In this document: in pieces, positions 9,618 to 20,429 of the stretch
How positions within the stretch are numbered: position 1 is the first letter of the stretch
Layout: each line of letters starts with the position of its first letter
The notes under the pieces: generated by a model
Database searches by the model: none
Seen by the model: the letters and a program-made list of their open reading frames with translations, nothing else
What the model was told of the DNA's origin: nothing
Made by a program: the position numbers and the translations under genes
Assembly: GCA_015501595.1 (NCBI GenBank)
Contig: JADNRX010000471.1
Coordinates: 1 to 39,747, forward strand
Origin: Hymenopellis radicata
Taxonomy: Eukaryota; Basidiomycota; Agaricomycetes; Agaricales; Physalacriaceae
Direction of reading: 5' to 3'
Length of the DNA: 39,747 nt

Positions 9618-10285
9618 TTCCGTACGAGCTATGTGGCCGAGACGTTACGATCTCTCTGGAGCCTTCGACACTGGCCATCCTCCTTCGTCTAGTGTTTCCG
9701 AGGCTGAGGAAGGGCCGCTCAAGATGCGACGGGTTACAGGGGACTCGTTTGCATCGTCATCGTCGGAAGCGTCGGAACCCACGCCAGAGCCAGCCACTGA
9801 AGCTACAACTGGTTCAGAGCAGACGACACCCAGCGAGACTGCGCCTCCAGAACCGGAGTTGGCGCCTCCGCCCGCCGCGCCTTTACCTTCGCCCACCACG
9901 CTTGCGCCTCCACAAGATACAGAGCAGCAGCCTACTGCCAGGACCCTGATTCCGATTCTACCATTGGCGCTGCGCGTGAAGATGCGGTATCGCCTGACCA
10001 ACCTGTGAGTCTTTGTATACCATGCCATGAACTCTACTAACATGCATGTCCTTCTAGCAGGAGGAGGATGTTCGTCTCCACGCCATTTCAAGGCTTCCTC
10101 GCCGTGCTGAACCTCATCCAACTGTCGCTGAGCTTGTCAGGAAGTACCAAGATTTCTTACCACCTCAAGGTGTACAGGACTTGGCTAAGACTGCCTTGGC
10201 TCCTCGCATCATTGTATCCGAGAGTGACCAGGAATATCCAGCATCCATAGTTCCCCGAAATGTCACCCGCGACTTGGCTCAGTGA
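9618..10285 (+). pseudogene. Fab1-like fragment, upstream portion, inverted relative to its partner
   Basis: The plus frame from about 9618 reads FGSVRAMWPRRYDLSGAFD, then EEGPLKMRRVTGDSFAS and a Pro/Glu/Thr-rich stretch. Near 9940-9945 the frame must change by one base (as if one G were missing) to continue DSDSTIGAAREDAVSPDQP. An intron (10005-10057, GTGAGT...TTCTAG) then leads to TVAELVRKYQDFLPPQGVQ, then DLAKTALAPRI, ending at a stop at 10283-10285. In the presumed ancestral protein this part would precede the NIAPRY and AKHFERLGRD segments, which now lie on the minus strand immediately to the left. The two pieces are back to back, so a transposition or inversion must be invoked. The minus-strand frame 9645-10121 here is antisense. 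Confidence 0.42.
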
Positions 10286-11176
10286 TATTCCTCACTTCAA
10301 AATGGAACTCGCCTTTGTCGTTTCCGCGTTAGCCTTCGGGATTTGGTTCGGACTCGTGCTACTTCATTGGACCGTTGGCAAAGTGGCGATGGGGTTGCGA
10401 GCGTTTGCAGAGTACGACCTGCGTGGGCTGAATAGAGAAGCAGGGGTACCTCAGACATATGAACTCGTCTTTGGCGGTATTCTTTGAGGACCGGGAACGC
10501 TGTCACCTTGCTTGTTTGTCATGCTTTTCAAATGAATACTATAAAAACGGAAACCCCAACCTGACAGTCAGCCACCTTTTCAGGAAACAGCAATGCATCA
10601 ACAGTTGTACGGTCATTTGTTTCCTTCAACCCGTTCCTCGTTGCGCTTCCCGTCTACTGTATCCAGAACGCAAGATGCCATGAGGGAAAATTGCATACCC
10701 AGGACTGGATTAGGCACGATCCTAGTTAGAGAATGTACGGGTCGTCCTCGGAGAAGAGCTATGCCTTCAGATGGTGATAGTGAGCGAGACAATGTCGAAA
10801 GTCGAGGTCGGACACGTCGCTCGACAAAAGGAACACCCTGACCAGTGAACGAAGGGAGTCGACTGAACATTCTATACTCAGGGCGGAAGTCTTGCACTGT
10901 CAAAGTGGAGTAGAGAAGAGTGCGTACATGAAACAGATTCAACACCTCTCGGATAAAATCGTTCTTCTCAACGGGTGCTTGAGAAGGAATGGTGTTGAGG
11001 ATACTCTCCCTGACAGCAGGTGCCCTACTCATCAGAGCTTCATCAACGAAGATGGCAGCCAGACGGCGACGAAAATTAAAAAGTGCCATTTCGGGCGTAT
11101 CCGCTTAGGTCTTTCCTCGTCCAGCGTGTCTCGGTGAGTGTTACTGTATATATGAACTACTCTATATTTCCCTGTC
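10286..11176. other. Intergenic, no gene recognised
   Basis: The longest frame is a minus one, 10613-11089 (158 codons, starting MALFNFRRRLAAIFVDEALM), with no motif I know. A plus frame at 10260-10487 has a hydrophobic stretch but no family resemblance. The right end forms the promoter side of the NTPase gene. An upstream 5' exon ending at TCTCG before GTGAGTGTTACTG near 11132 is possible but not needed. Confidence 0.35.
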
Positions 11177-12571
11177 ATGATCAACTCGGATGACGACAGA
11201 ATCCCCTCACTCAACTGGGAGGCAATCAATCGTGGCGTGCTTGCTGACAATTTGGATGGCCCGTCAACGGCTCAGGTAGCTTCCATGCTAATCAAGGCCG
11301 AAGGTGAGAGTTATCTGCCTTCTTTCTAAACGACTCTCACCGGTGTGATAGATAGTGAGACCGGTACGTTGAGCTCCTAATCAATGCTTGGTTTCCTCAC
11401 AGCACAAGTAGGCCCTTGGCCTCTTCCTGTGGACTACCTCGCCGGCTGGCAGAAACTCTCAGGGACTGGCTATTGGACTGCATTTTGGGCGCACTGGTGG
11501 GGGAACCCCGATCCGCTGGATGACTTGGATGGTTTTACTTTCAATGTTTCCCGTGTCCTATTCCCTCCATCTCTCCGCATGCCCCAACTTTCCCCATCAG
11601 GTGGCAGAATGTTTGTAACAGAAGACTTTGCACGGCTGCGGTTGCGTATCCTGAAGATGTGGACCGCTATCAACATGACGAGCTTGGGAGGTGAAGGCAA
11701 AAATAGGTGGGTTCGCTCACCAATGGGTGGCGTCTTACTACCAGGCCAGCCTGGCGTCGGTATGTACCATTTCTGGCTCTTATCATACCCTAAATTCAAC
11801 TGACCTTGATAGGCAAAAGCGTCTTCCTTTGGTACCTTATGACATTCCTCCTGCAGCACAAACAGCGCATTGTCCTCAGCATCGGGCAGTCTATCCTCGA
11901 GTTCCGCTATGATGGTGTTTACCGCTCCATGTTCCCTCAGCCGTTCATCGACATGATCACAAACCCTCTCCAGTTCTGGAGTCTCATCGACATGACTAGC
12001 AATGAACTAGTGCCCCAAGCTGTGACATTGGAAAATGCATTCCCCGTTCATGCCGTAGATTGCTTGGACTGTAACCCATCCTGGGTTAGGAACTACAATA
12101 TGGAAGTCTTTATCTGGGGTATGCCACCTTGGAGTAATGTCCAGGCCCTCACTGCAGCGTATGTCTTTGTCCTGCTACAGAGGGCGCTAATGTAACGGCT
12201 TTGTTAGTGTGAAACTAGACAGACGTGCGTCGAGTTCAACAGACTCGGTGATCCAGGACTTGATTCGCAAATACGGGCCTATTCCACGCACGGTCATCGA
12301 GGCGGCAGACAACATACGCTTTGATGAGGTGCTGATAGATCGATGGAACTTGACACAATTCCAGCAGCTTGACCTTGACCTTCAAACCGACATCACTCGC
12401 CTCGGAAAGATCACTAAAACTTGGTCTCTTCCTCCCCACGTTGACTTCCCGCATGGATTCTTTCTTATTGAACCAATTCCGGATGCGCAGTTTGCTGGCA
12501 GTGACGACACATGGCGCATCAGGTTTGTTTCTCAATATGTCAAAAATCTTGCTGAGCAGCTCTGCGCGTAA
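11177..12571 (+). CDS. P-loop NTPase of the Crinkler/RHS type
   Basis: Exons 11177-11303, 11352-11363, 11403-11759, 11813-12158 and 12208-12571 join to about 401 residues. Key features are the Walker A motif GQPGVGKS (residues 161-168, split by the intron after the third Gly), preceded by GGVLL and followed by FLWYLMTFLLQH. Aromatic-rich N-terminal blocks read GTGYWTAFWAHWWG and DLDGFTFNVSRVLFPPS. This layout is typical of NTPases related to Crinkler effectors and retrotransposon-hot-spot proteins, abundant in Agaricomycetes and of largely unknown role. The 12-nt second exon could be skipped in frame, giving one 99-nt intron. After TWRIRFVSQYVKNLA the frame stops at 12569; relatives usually run on, so the C-terminus seems short. 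A donor at 12523 would give an even shorter tail. An AATAAA-like signal lies at about 12601. It is convergent with the GST gene. Confidence 0.7.
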
Positions 12572-12829
12572 CTGGGCCTTGTCGTTTAGGTTATCATAGG
12601 CAATAATAAAATATGTATGATTGATGTTAATTATCTTGTGGTCATTCAGTTCAAGTCAGCCAGCATCTCCAAATTGTCGAGTGTGTGACTTCAATTCTGA
12701 ACAGGTTTCTTTGATCAGACCGCTTGTAAATCACGTCTACGCAAAAACTCCAGATCCTCCTCCTCCGCGCCGGGGAATTCGAGTATGCGCAGGCATGATG
12801 GTTAGTAATGAATGCCATGGGGGCTGTAT
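12572..12829. other. Short convergent intergenic region
   Basis: About 260 bp between the 3' ends of the NTPase (+) and GST (-) genes. Contains AATAATAAAATATG near 12600, a plausible polyadenylation signal for the NTPase. No further gene seen. Confidence 0.5.
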
Positions 12830-13975
12830 TCAGTCTAAAGTCTCGACGCTATCGATGTCTTCCGGCAGAAGCTCTTCCTTTGACACCAATCCCGATTCAA
12901 ACATGGCTTCCAGCCAACGGGAAACGTATGGTAGATCCGGATGTCTCCAGGTGTTTCGCACCAACGAGGGATTCGTCAGGGAGTATGGGTAGAATCTACG
13001 GCAAGTCAAGACGCGGACGTTAGGGCGGCCAGTGAGTCGTGCTTACGCGAAAACACAGAAATCGGCGTGTGTGGGTTTGGTTCCAGCAAGGAAGTCTCCG
13101 GGCTCGCCACGTTGGTGTCTCTCTTCCAACAGAAGATTTATGAGCCCCAGTCTGTGGACGCGAATCAGCGGCCAGTCGGCGTTTGGCAGAGGGCGTCAAC
13201 AAACTGTTTCCGTGCGCGCGCGTACTGCTCCTTAAGCCACATGCGGTCCGCATTTTGCGCCGTGAGCTCGTCCAACTTGGCTCGCCCACATTTCGCAAGA
13301 AAGTGTGCACGACTTTTCAAGTCTGCTCGATCGCCACTTTCCGGAAATTGGGCATAGCTCTAGCTGGTATCGGAGGCTGAGAAAGGCAACACGACATTAC
13401 GACTTACGGTGTGCAGGACACAAGGTCTCAGTTCGTGCGCCATGCATTTGTCGACCTGGATTGGGTGTGACCATAAATCGCCAGACGTCAGCTTGGTCAA
13501 CTAACCCATTGCTCGATGAATCGCGCGTGCGCGCGTCCGGCGATCGCGTCCTCGGGAGTGCCATTCCCGGCGGGTGCATAGATAGACTTGAGGGGAGACG
13601 AATACGTTTTCTCTAGCTGATACGATGTCGATTCACAGGCGACGCGTAGTTCTAGAGTTGACATACATATTGCGCGATCTCGTACGAATCCATGATTGTC
13701 CTCTCCGATTCATCTTGAGCTCTGATCACTATGATCTGAACGCGTTTATGATCTCCCACACAGACCAGGAGAACGATAACACTTACTGGCACAGTAACAC
13801 TCGCCAACCCCAACCGCTTAGGCAGCTCCTCTCGTAGCTGCGTCAACGTGACGAGCTCAGTCTTGAATGGGACATTGAGCAGCCTCAGAGGGAGGAGGGT
13901 CTTCCAGACGTGAGGCGCAAAGGACATGGGCTCCTGCGGGTATAGGCACAGCTGGAAGAGGGTGATGGTCTCCAT
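12830..13975 (-). CDS. Glutathione S-transferase, seven exons
   Basis: Minus exons 13975-13787, 13735-13667, 13616-13506, 13455-13408, 13359-13205, 13151-13047 and 12995-12830 join in phase to 280 residues. The N-terminus METITLFQLCLYPQEPMSFA and PHVWKTLLPLRLLNVPFKTE is the thioredoxin-like domain of fungal GSTs. TIMDSYEIAQYLEKTY (from residue 76) carries the Asp-Ser pair that binds the gamma-glutamyl group of glutathione. The helical C-terminal domain contains FLAGTKPTHADF, with the T-x-x-D N-capping box at about 218-221, and ends EELLPEDIDSVETLD. The enzyme family conjugates glutathione to electrophiles in the cytosol. No frame lesion was found once acceptor choices such as the AG before AGCTATGCC at 13359 were set by frame. 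An inverted-repeat element lies about 130 bp upstream of the start and could affect the promoter. Substrate class is unknown. Confidence 0.88.
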
Positions 13976-14105
13976 TGAAGCAAAAATACGAGATACAGTT
14001 CATTCTCGCCATGCCATGGTGGACGTGCGGAAGTTAGGGGTTGATGTCCCATTTGGTGATCCTCCCGTTTGACGGAACGGATGCCGGAAGCAGTTATGAG
14101 CACTA

Positions 14106-15050
14106 CACCCCCAAACGCTGACCCAGCGGAAATCCGCTGGATGATGGGCCGATGGAATCCCAGCGGCAATTCCAGCGGATTCCTGTGAATTGGCAATCCC
14201 TGGCTACCGATGGGGTCGACGCTGGATTCCGCTGGTGTAGCCAGGCAACGAAGCTGGGAGAGTAGCTGGAGATAATTTGGGTTGAGCAGTGCTTGATAAG
14301 CAAGAGCCAAATCTCGAATCATTTTTATCCTTTCTTGCTGGTCCGACTTCGTTCGAGTAATAGATATATTGAGCATACTTAATGTGTGGTGTGAAAGGAG
14401 ACAGTACGGAAAAGCCTAAACTACGATTGTCCTTCCGAGTTACCTCCACATATAAAGCTTCAAGACTGTGCTGCACAACAGCCTTGCCCATCCGGCGCCT
14501 CGCTAGCGTTGTCAAGCGTTATGGTAGGAGCAAACGTAGCAGCGGCACGAATAGCGACGGGATTGGACGGCGAAACCGGATGCTTCTGTGCGGTCTGCGC
14601 GATCCGTGCGCATGTTCTCTGTGCTGACAGAACGACCATAAATTTGCCCCGGGCGGGCCCGAGCTGGCGAACCATTGGAGAGGACCCGTACCTGGACTGG
14701 TGCGAAAATTGAGGTGGAGGTTGCACAAGAACGATGGCAGAGGGCACAGCCGGTGGCAGTGGCAACCAAGTGGGAGTGGAGGATGGCAGCCTGATGGCGA
14801 CCGCAGATGTTTGTTTGGCCAAGTTTTGGAATTGGACTTGGAGGAATTTTCAGCCCGGTCGACACAAGGATTAGATGCCGAGCGGGCGCCGAAACCTCCA
14901 GCGGTCTGCCAGCGTTGAGCCCACAAGAATCCAGGGATTGCCAATTCACGGGAATCCAGCTGGCCTTTCAGTGTACTCCCAGCAAAAAACACGCTGGAAA
15001 CTCACGATCCGATCACCCAGCGGAATTCCCCTGGGTCAGCGTTTGGGGTG
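14106..15050. mobile_element. TA-flanked inverted-repeat DNA element (mariner-like termini)
   Basis: The left end CACCCCCAAACGCTGACCCAG and right end (reverse complement CACCCCAAACGCTGACCCAG) differ by one C and are each bordered by TA, as in Tc1/mariner-type elements. A second inverted pair lies inside: GTGAATTGGCAATCCCTGG at about 14186 and its complement near 14930-14955. The motif CCAGCGG/CCGCTGG recurs several times in the left end and again in the right end, like transposase-binding subterminal repeats. The 945-bp body has no transposase frame that I recognise, so it is probably non-autonomous. Superfamily assignment rests only on the TA border and is tentative. Confidence 0.68.
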
Positions 15051-15402
15051 TAGCGTGTCTTTGAACATCATCTGGCTCTCAAGAAACGTGCCATCGGTGT
15101 AATGTAGCACAGTGCGACTTCATGTTGTCACACGCCACGAGAGGTCATAGCTGACTGAATTCCAAGACGTGAAGCATGAGAGAGATAGAAGTATTCAATA
15201 AAATAACGTGAAGTACAACGATTACTTTACAAGCGTGTGAGAGAGAATGATGTGCTATAGTTACAATCAATGAACCTGGCATTGAGAATGTCATTAAGAA
15301 CGAAGAGAAAAACGCGTGCTGCGATGGTGAAGGTCGAAGGTGCAACAGCGTGGACATGCACGGAGAGAGTGAGGTGGTATCGCATCGGCCGTGTAATAAT
15401 AT

Positions 15403-17410
15403 TTAAGCCGAGTGAAGAAGCTCGACGGCTCGTGATGAGCGAGGGGTGAAGGTGCAGTTGTAGGGTGTTGGATGGCTAGCAGCGGAGTATTAGATTGGGA
15501 GAATTTTAAGAGATAGGGGAGATGCGTACCTAACACTTCCGTGTTCGATTGAGAATGTTGGTTCTTCACCTTTGACTTTACGAATGTCAAATAGGGAAAG
15601 CGCCATTGCGCAGACGATGAAGATGGTAGATTGGGCTAAGAGGCGTCCTGGACACACCCTACACAACATATTAGATCAGGCTTTGATCACAAGGAGAGCA
15701 TAAAGCGACTGACCGTCGTCCAAATCCAAAGCTAACTTCGCGAGGATCCTGTTCAGGATTCTCGCCCATGAATCGCGTCGGATCGAACTGCATTGGGTTC
15801 TTGTACACATTCGGGTCATGAGTCATTTTCCTACACAGTTGTTCGTTAGCTCGTCGCCGTCAGTAGACGTGAAGCACCAACCATATATTGCTAATCACCA
15901 TAGATCCCTTGGGAATGTAGTGGCCCTCAAAGATGTCGTCCTCGGTAGTGAAATGGGGTATGCCTGCTCTATATTTGACGTGACATCAAAAGACAATAAG
16001 GACGGCGCTTACCGATAGGCGCCACAGGATGGAAGCGTACGACCTCCTTACACAACGCAGTTATGTAGGGTAGGTCGTCCATGTCGTTATATGTCGGTAG
16101 GCGGTCGCCTCCCAAGACAAGGTCAAGCTCTTCTTGGGCTTTCTTCTGGACCTCGGGATTGAGGACCATGAGTAAGAAAAACGCGTCTAGCGCTGCGACT
16201 GTCTATACAACGATGTGAGTTCGCTTGACATCAATCTTGCACGTTCGGCATACCGTATCGCCTCCAGCTAGAACGGAGGTTAGTTGAGGTTCGATCGAGC
16301 CGTAGTGCATGCTTACCTGCGTAAATAGCACCGGCAGTCCACTTCAGATCGTGTTCCGAGACACTATCTCCTTGCTGCAGAATACCAGAAACGAATGAAT
16401 CGAGGGCTTGCCCACGAGCCTAACGCATGGTAAGCACGAGGGGATCACAACAAAACAAACTGTATTCAAACCATTTCAGCCTTGACGTGCTCGAAGGGAA
16501 CATTTATCATGTCCTCCAAGTCCTTCGCCCACATCTTGGCCGTCCGCTTGAATCCGGCACCCGGGAACCAGTCCGGGAGACTCTTGACTGCAGCCGCGGT
16601 CAGGCACGCAGAACAATAAGGAGACGCGGGTCACGTACGCATGGGGATGAAATCTACCAAAAAAGCTCCGGGCGTTGACGCGACGGAGAGTTCTTCCATC
16701 GCATTGTTTTACTAATTTTACCATTTCGTCGCCCTCGTGGAGTACCTCGTAGCCGTACGTGATGCGGAGCACCAAGGCGGCGACTTCCCTGTAGAACGGT
16801 GAGTCAAGCAAGAGAAGAGAAGATATGGCAAAATTTCGTACTGGCGAATATGAGCAACCCGATTGTGCGGGTGTCGAAAAGACGACGCATGAAGTTCTTA
16901 GCTTCCAATTCCTCCATAGGATAGAATCTGCGTATCGTCGCTTTGCTTCCAAAAAGAGAGTGGAACATCTTGCGATGGCTGCGGAACTCCTCGCCGTACG
17001 GTAGCAGACCGATGATTTCGCCCCAGCCCATCATCTGCCCCGCCATCACGAGCTTTGGACGGTCGGAATAGATGAGGCTGCGCTTGTCTAGCAGTGCGTA
17101 CGCGGTGCGGTAGGAGTTTAGGATAATGAAGGGCTTTCCGAATACAGTGACAGAGTTTATGTCCCCTGCGTTCAGGATGAGTACTTGCACTTCAGATCAC
17201 GGCCAGAAAAAAAAACGTACCCCAACGATCTCCCCATTGACCGAACATCTCCCAAGGTTTCGACTGAGGCATATCAAGTACATTTCCGATGATGGGATAG
17301 CCTCGCGGACCCGGCGGGAGCGACAGTGATGGCCTGTTCAAAATGCGCCATAGAAAGTAGAAGGCGGCTAGGAACAAGATATAGTCAATGTAGAGGACGG
17401 AGAAGATCAT
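15403..17410 (-). pseudogene. Cytochrome P450 with two opposite frame breaks
   Basis: Eleven minus exons: 17410-17221, 17165-16842, 16788-16639, 16587-16472, 16419-16317, 16267-16254 (14 nt), 16202-16013, 15963-15882, 15830-15714, 15658-15530 and 15475-15403, about 495 codons, normal for the family. Visible: an N-terminal membrane anchor (residues 2-21), the PPGPRGYPIIGN hinge, the I-helix AGGDTT, the ExxR helix KEVVRFHP, PTRFMGENP, and the heme loop FGFGRRVCPGRLLAQ with its Cys ligand. P450s are ER haem monooxygenases. Two single-base frame changes are required: an apparent loss near 16868-16875 (before HNRVAHIRQ) and an apparent extra base near 16711 (between LVKQ and AMEELSVAS). They cancel, but read as written the protein stops in between. 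Either a pseudogene or sequence errors; everything else is conserved. Confidence 0.8.
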
Positions 17411-18374
17411 GATGAGGATGATGATGGATGGCTGGGTGGGTGGGAGCCACCAACCGAAGAACCTCGCCCTATATACGCCTTATTGTCTTCTTGTGAATCG
17501 GGAAACATGGCAAAATTGAAATTAACTCTATTGTGTTGGTCTTCAGGGTCTCAGGCGCCTCTGCTATTCTGGATGAATCCGGAGCGTCATCAGCACAATA
17601 AGAGTTCGATGAACCACAATCCGATCTCGGCGCAATGCAGAAACACGTGTAGCCGGGGGTTAATTACATTCATGTTGGGCATTGACGCGTAAAGAGCATG
17701 TTTCCCTGAACGTCAAGATGAATGGAGAGGCCAAAGAGCATTTGTACCAACAGTTGTGAACATTCCGCAAAGTCCGTTAACCCCGATAAAGATCTGTGCC
17801 GCTTTTTCGGCATCTGAAGAAAACAATAAGAGGTCTGAGATTCATCGTGAGCACCACAACGTACGTCCTTGTTAGGCCCATTTAGGGTGAGACAGAATAA
17901 AGTTTCCTCCAACGCGATTGCAGGGCGCGCGATTGAACACCGAAAGACGTTACAATGTACTTGGTCCAATTCGGAAGGAACAATACGGCGGGAGAACGAT
18001 TTCCTCCCGGACTTTTCCGTGCTATTATGGAGCATTCTTCATGTACGCGGAGATTCAGAAGACCTGGGCATTGCCTGGACAGCGGGGCATGGAGAGGATG
18101 GTGGTGAGAGCGAAGTCGTTGACGTCACGAGCTCGTGGGATTTTCTGAGTGTTTCTCACCTAAGAGTCTGTAGCAAGCCAGACGCTAAGATACCAGACGC
18201 CTTTCTAGGAGGACTGTTCTTAGATTCCAGTCAATCCGCGGTAGCTCTTGATGAGCGCGATTCCATTTCTCGGCAGCCGCCAGTGATCTCAATACTTGTA
18301 CATACTAACTTGTGTATCTCGGTTGTGCCAAACTGGAAGCCATGAGTTACTTTCCTTCTGATTATGAAAATCGC
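17411..18374. other. Upstream region of the P450, no gene assigned
   Basis: A plus frame at 17869-18345 (158 codons) and a minus frame at 17670-18035 overlap. Neither shows a family motif. A minus reading starting MASSLAQPRYT near 18343, followed after a possible intron by WNRAHQELPRIDWNLRTVLL, looks locally coding but I could not extend it. Possibly a decayed gene. Confidence 0.3.
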
Positions 18375-18919
18375 TAGCGCTGTGTAAGTTTGTTATTTAA
18401 CATGTTAAATAACTGAGGATGCCGACCCCCCTCCAGATAGATATGTGAGGCTTGTTATTAACTGTTATTTAACGCATAAATAACATGATGTCATCATATG
18501 AGTACTGCTGTTGTTTAAGGCTGAAATGTGTGCTGGAGAGTTGCAGAGGTTCTACATGTCAGTCAAGACACCAGATCTGGCCCAGATGTAGCCAGGATGT
18601 AGCCAAAAAGCAGCCTGATGAGCGATCTCGGCAAGGGGTGACATTTTTCTGTGACATATGTGACAGACATTGCCTAAGTTGAGCAGTCCCGACCTTTCCG
18701 CTACTCACCCGGCACTTGTCCCTCTCAAATCAGTCCCAGGGACTCTCTGAATAAGAAATCGAGTGTAGGAGATCACTGCCATCACCCCGGTACTCAGACA
18801 ATAAATAACCCATAAATAACAGGCATTTTGGAGGCTTCAATGTTAAATATGTTATTAACATGTTAATAACATGTTATTTATTACATGTTATTTAACATTG
18901 TATATCTTACACTGCACTA
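18375..18919. mobile_element. hAT-type MITE
   Basis: A 545-bp element with imperfect terminal inverted repeats TAGCGCTGTGTAAG (left) and TAGTGCAGTGTAAG (right, complemented). A perfect 8-bp target duplication, AAAATCGC, flanks it (18367-18374 and 18920-18927). The interior is rich in GTTATTTAAC/GTTAATAAC palindromes on both sides of a short unique core. No coding frame. The termini differ from the 6-kb elements, so it is a separate family. Confidence 0.82.
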
Positions 18920-18927
18920 AAAATCGC

Positions 18928-19224
18928 ATCCATTGCATTCCAGCATTCCAAGAGCCTACTTCACCCATGTGGCTTTCATTCTTCGCATTTTCTGATCTTG
19001 ATAGACTGCTGATAGGCGGATTAGACTGTGGGGTCAAGTGGGCAGCTGTTTGGCGTGCCTGCAGACCCGCCGTGACAGGGATATCAGCCCGTGTGCCCAT
19101 GAGGGATGCTAACTCGCGTACTCAGAGCGCTGTCAGAGCCTGAAGTTGCTCCTGCAATTGCCGGGAGAGTTCAAGCTTAGCTCGATCGTGTCTTTAATTG
19201 ATGCGCGCCCGGGCCGGGATGATC
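18928..19224. other. Short intergenic stretch
   Basis: No gene recognised. Ends at the left boundary of duplication copy A. Frames on both strands (18871-19143 +, 18888-19100 -) mirror each other and show no motif. Confidence 0.4.
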
Positions 19225-19407
19225 GGTTTTGATCTTCGTCCGTGCAACCATGATTCTTGGTGAGCTCGAAGTGTACGCCTCCACCAACCTAACACATTTC
19301 CAACAGATGCATCTGCTTCCTCGCATACCCTGCCAGAGCAAGTCACCCCAACACAATCACACCGAGCCTCTCAAACCTAACGAGGATTGCACAGCTATCT
19401 ATCGGTA

Positions 19408-20219
19408 ATGAACGCACCCCGTCCTCCACGGTACGTTCCTCCTTACAGTAAAATGCCAACTCTACAAAGCTCCCCACAGCTACTGGACGCACGAACGCCC
19501 CGCTATCCCCATAACATACACCTTCAAGAACTGGAATGCCGAAACGAACACCATGATGCTAACACCGCCTCCCGACCTCGACTCTTCGACACCCGTCGCG
19601 CCGTCCTACAGAATAACAATATCACTCAACATGAATCCGTTCTTGCCGATTTCGTACAAGACTTCCATCTACAGACCTTTGGGCGGGGTAGTACGGACGA
19701 AACACTCCTGGGGCAGTTCGAGTACGTTTGATCGAGTAGTATTGAAAACGCGGGCTAATTTCATCTGTAGAATAGCGATCAACTATAGCAGATCTGTGTT
19801 AACGATGGGAGACATCAGCACGCGCATTTCCAACGTCCTAACACAGATCAATTTCTCCTCAGTACGCCTCCTCACCCAGTGGATATTCTCCTAGTACTCA
19901 TGCTTTCCAGCGTCATTGGCTATGGAACCTCCACAGCGTAACTCTACGCTGGGACTGCCGCACAACGCTAGAGGACGGCACGACGATGTGCATCGTAAGT
20001 GCTGCGCTTTCTTGCCAAGCCATCAAACTCACGCCGTGTGGCGCACAGTGCTATTCAACCGACGCCTCCAAAAGCCAACTAGCAACTTTCATCCCGCCTC
20101 CCATACAGGCATCACCCCCACTCCCCGACCCAGTACTAACAGTCTTCCCCGACGGACACGAATTCTTCGACCACCTCCTCATCTCATGTCTAATAATCGA
20201 ACGGATGCTTACAATGTAA
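19408..20219 (+). pseudogene. DUF6593-like protein, copy A, one-base frame break
   Basis: Exons 19408-19430, 19480-19721, 19771-19861, 19911-19994 and 20049-20219. The reading MNAPRPPRYWTHERPAIPITY, TFKNWNAET, SYRITISLNMNPFLPISYKT fits the DUF6593 pattern of small Agaricomycete proteins of unknown function. The later exons give SRHWLWNLHSVTLRWDC and a C-terminal helix EFFDHLLISCLIIERMLTM. Exon 2 is 242 nt, one short of what the phases need. In copy A the sequence GGGCGGGGTAGTACGG lacks a base that copy B has (GGGCGGGAGTAGTACGG), so the frame leaves the conserved GQFEIAINYSRS track and meets a stop in exon 3. The first half therefore looks original and the second frameshifted. It converges on the lipase gene. 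Confidence 0.55.
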
Positions 20220-20429
20220 AAAAATGCATTTACAAACTACACAGTTCTTGTATAATTTAATCTGATATGTATGAATATTCCATCGTTAGATTACTGCTGG
20301 TGGTATCATAATGTTGTCGTACTAAGGTAGATTGTTATCTCTCGTGGACGAGGCATGGCGAGTTGACGGGAGATTGAGGTTTGTGTTAGCACGCCGTCCA
20401 CGAGAGACAAGAGTTTGTGGTAAGTACTG

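Noticed and set aside
9645..10121. Minus-strand frame of 158 codons
   Set aside because: Antisense to the plus-strand Fab1-like piece; crosses its intron.
10613..11089. Minus-strand frame MALFNFRRRLAA...
   Set aside because: Open for 158 codons but no family, no matching exon chain and no clear regulatory context; left unassigned.
16639..16790. An extra intron explaining the P450 frame change near 16711
   Set aside because: The only GT-AG pair available would be about 29 nt and would delete conserved residues.
17869..18345. Plus-strand frame of 158 codons upstream of the P450
   Set aside because: No motif, and a competing minus-strand reading seems equally good; not called.
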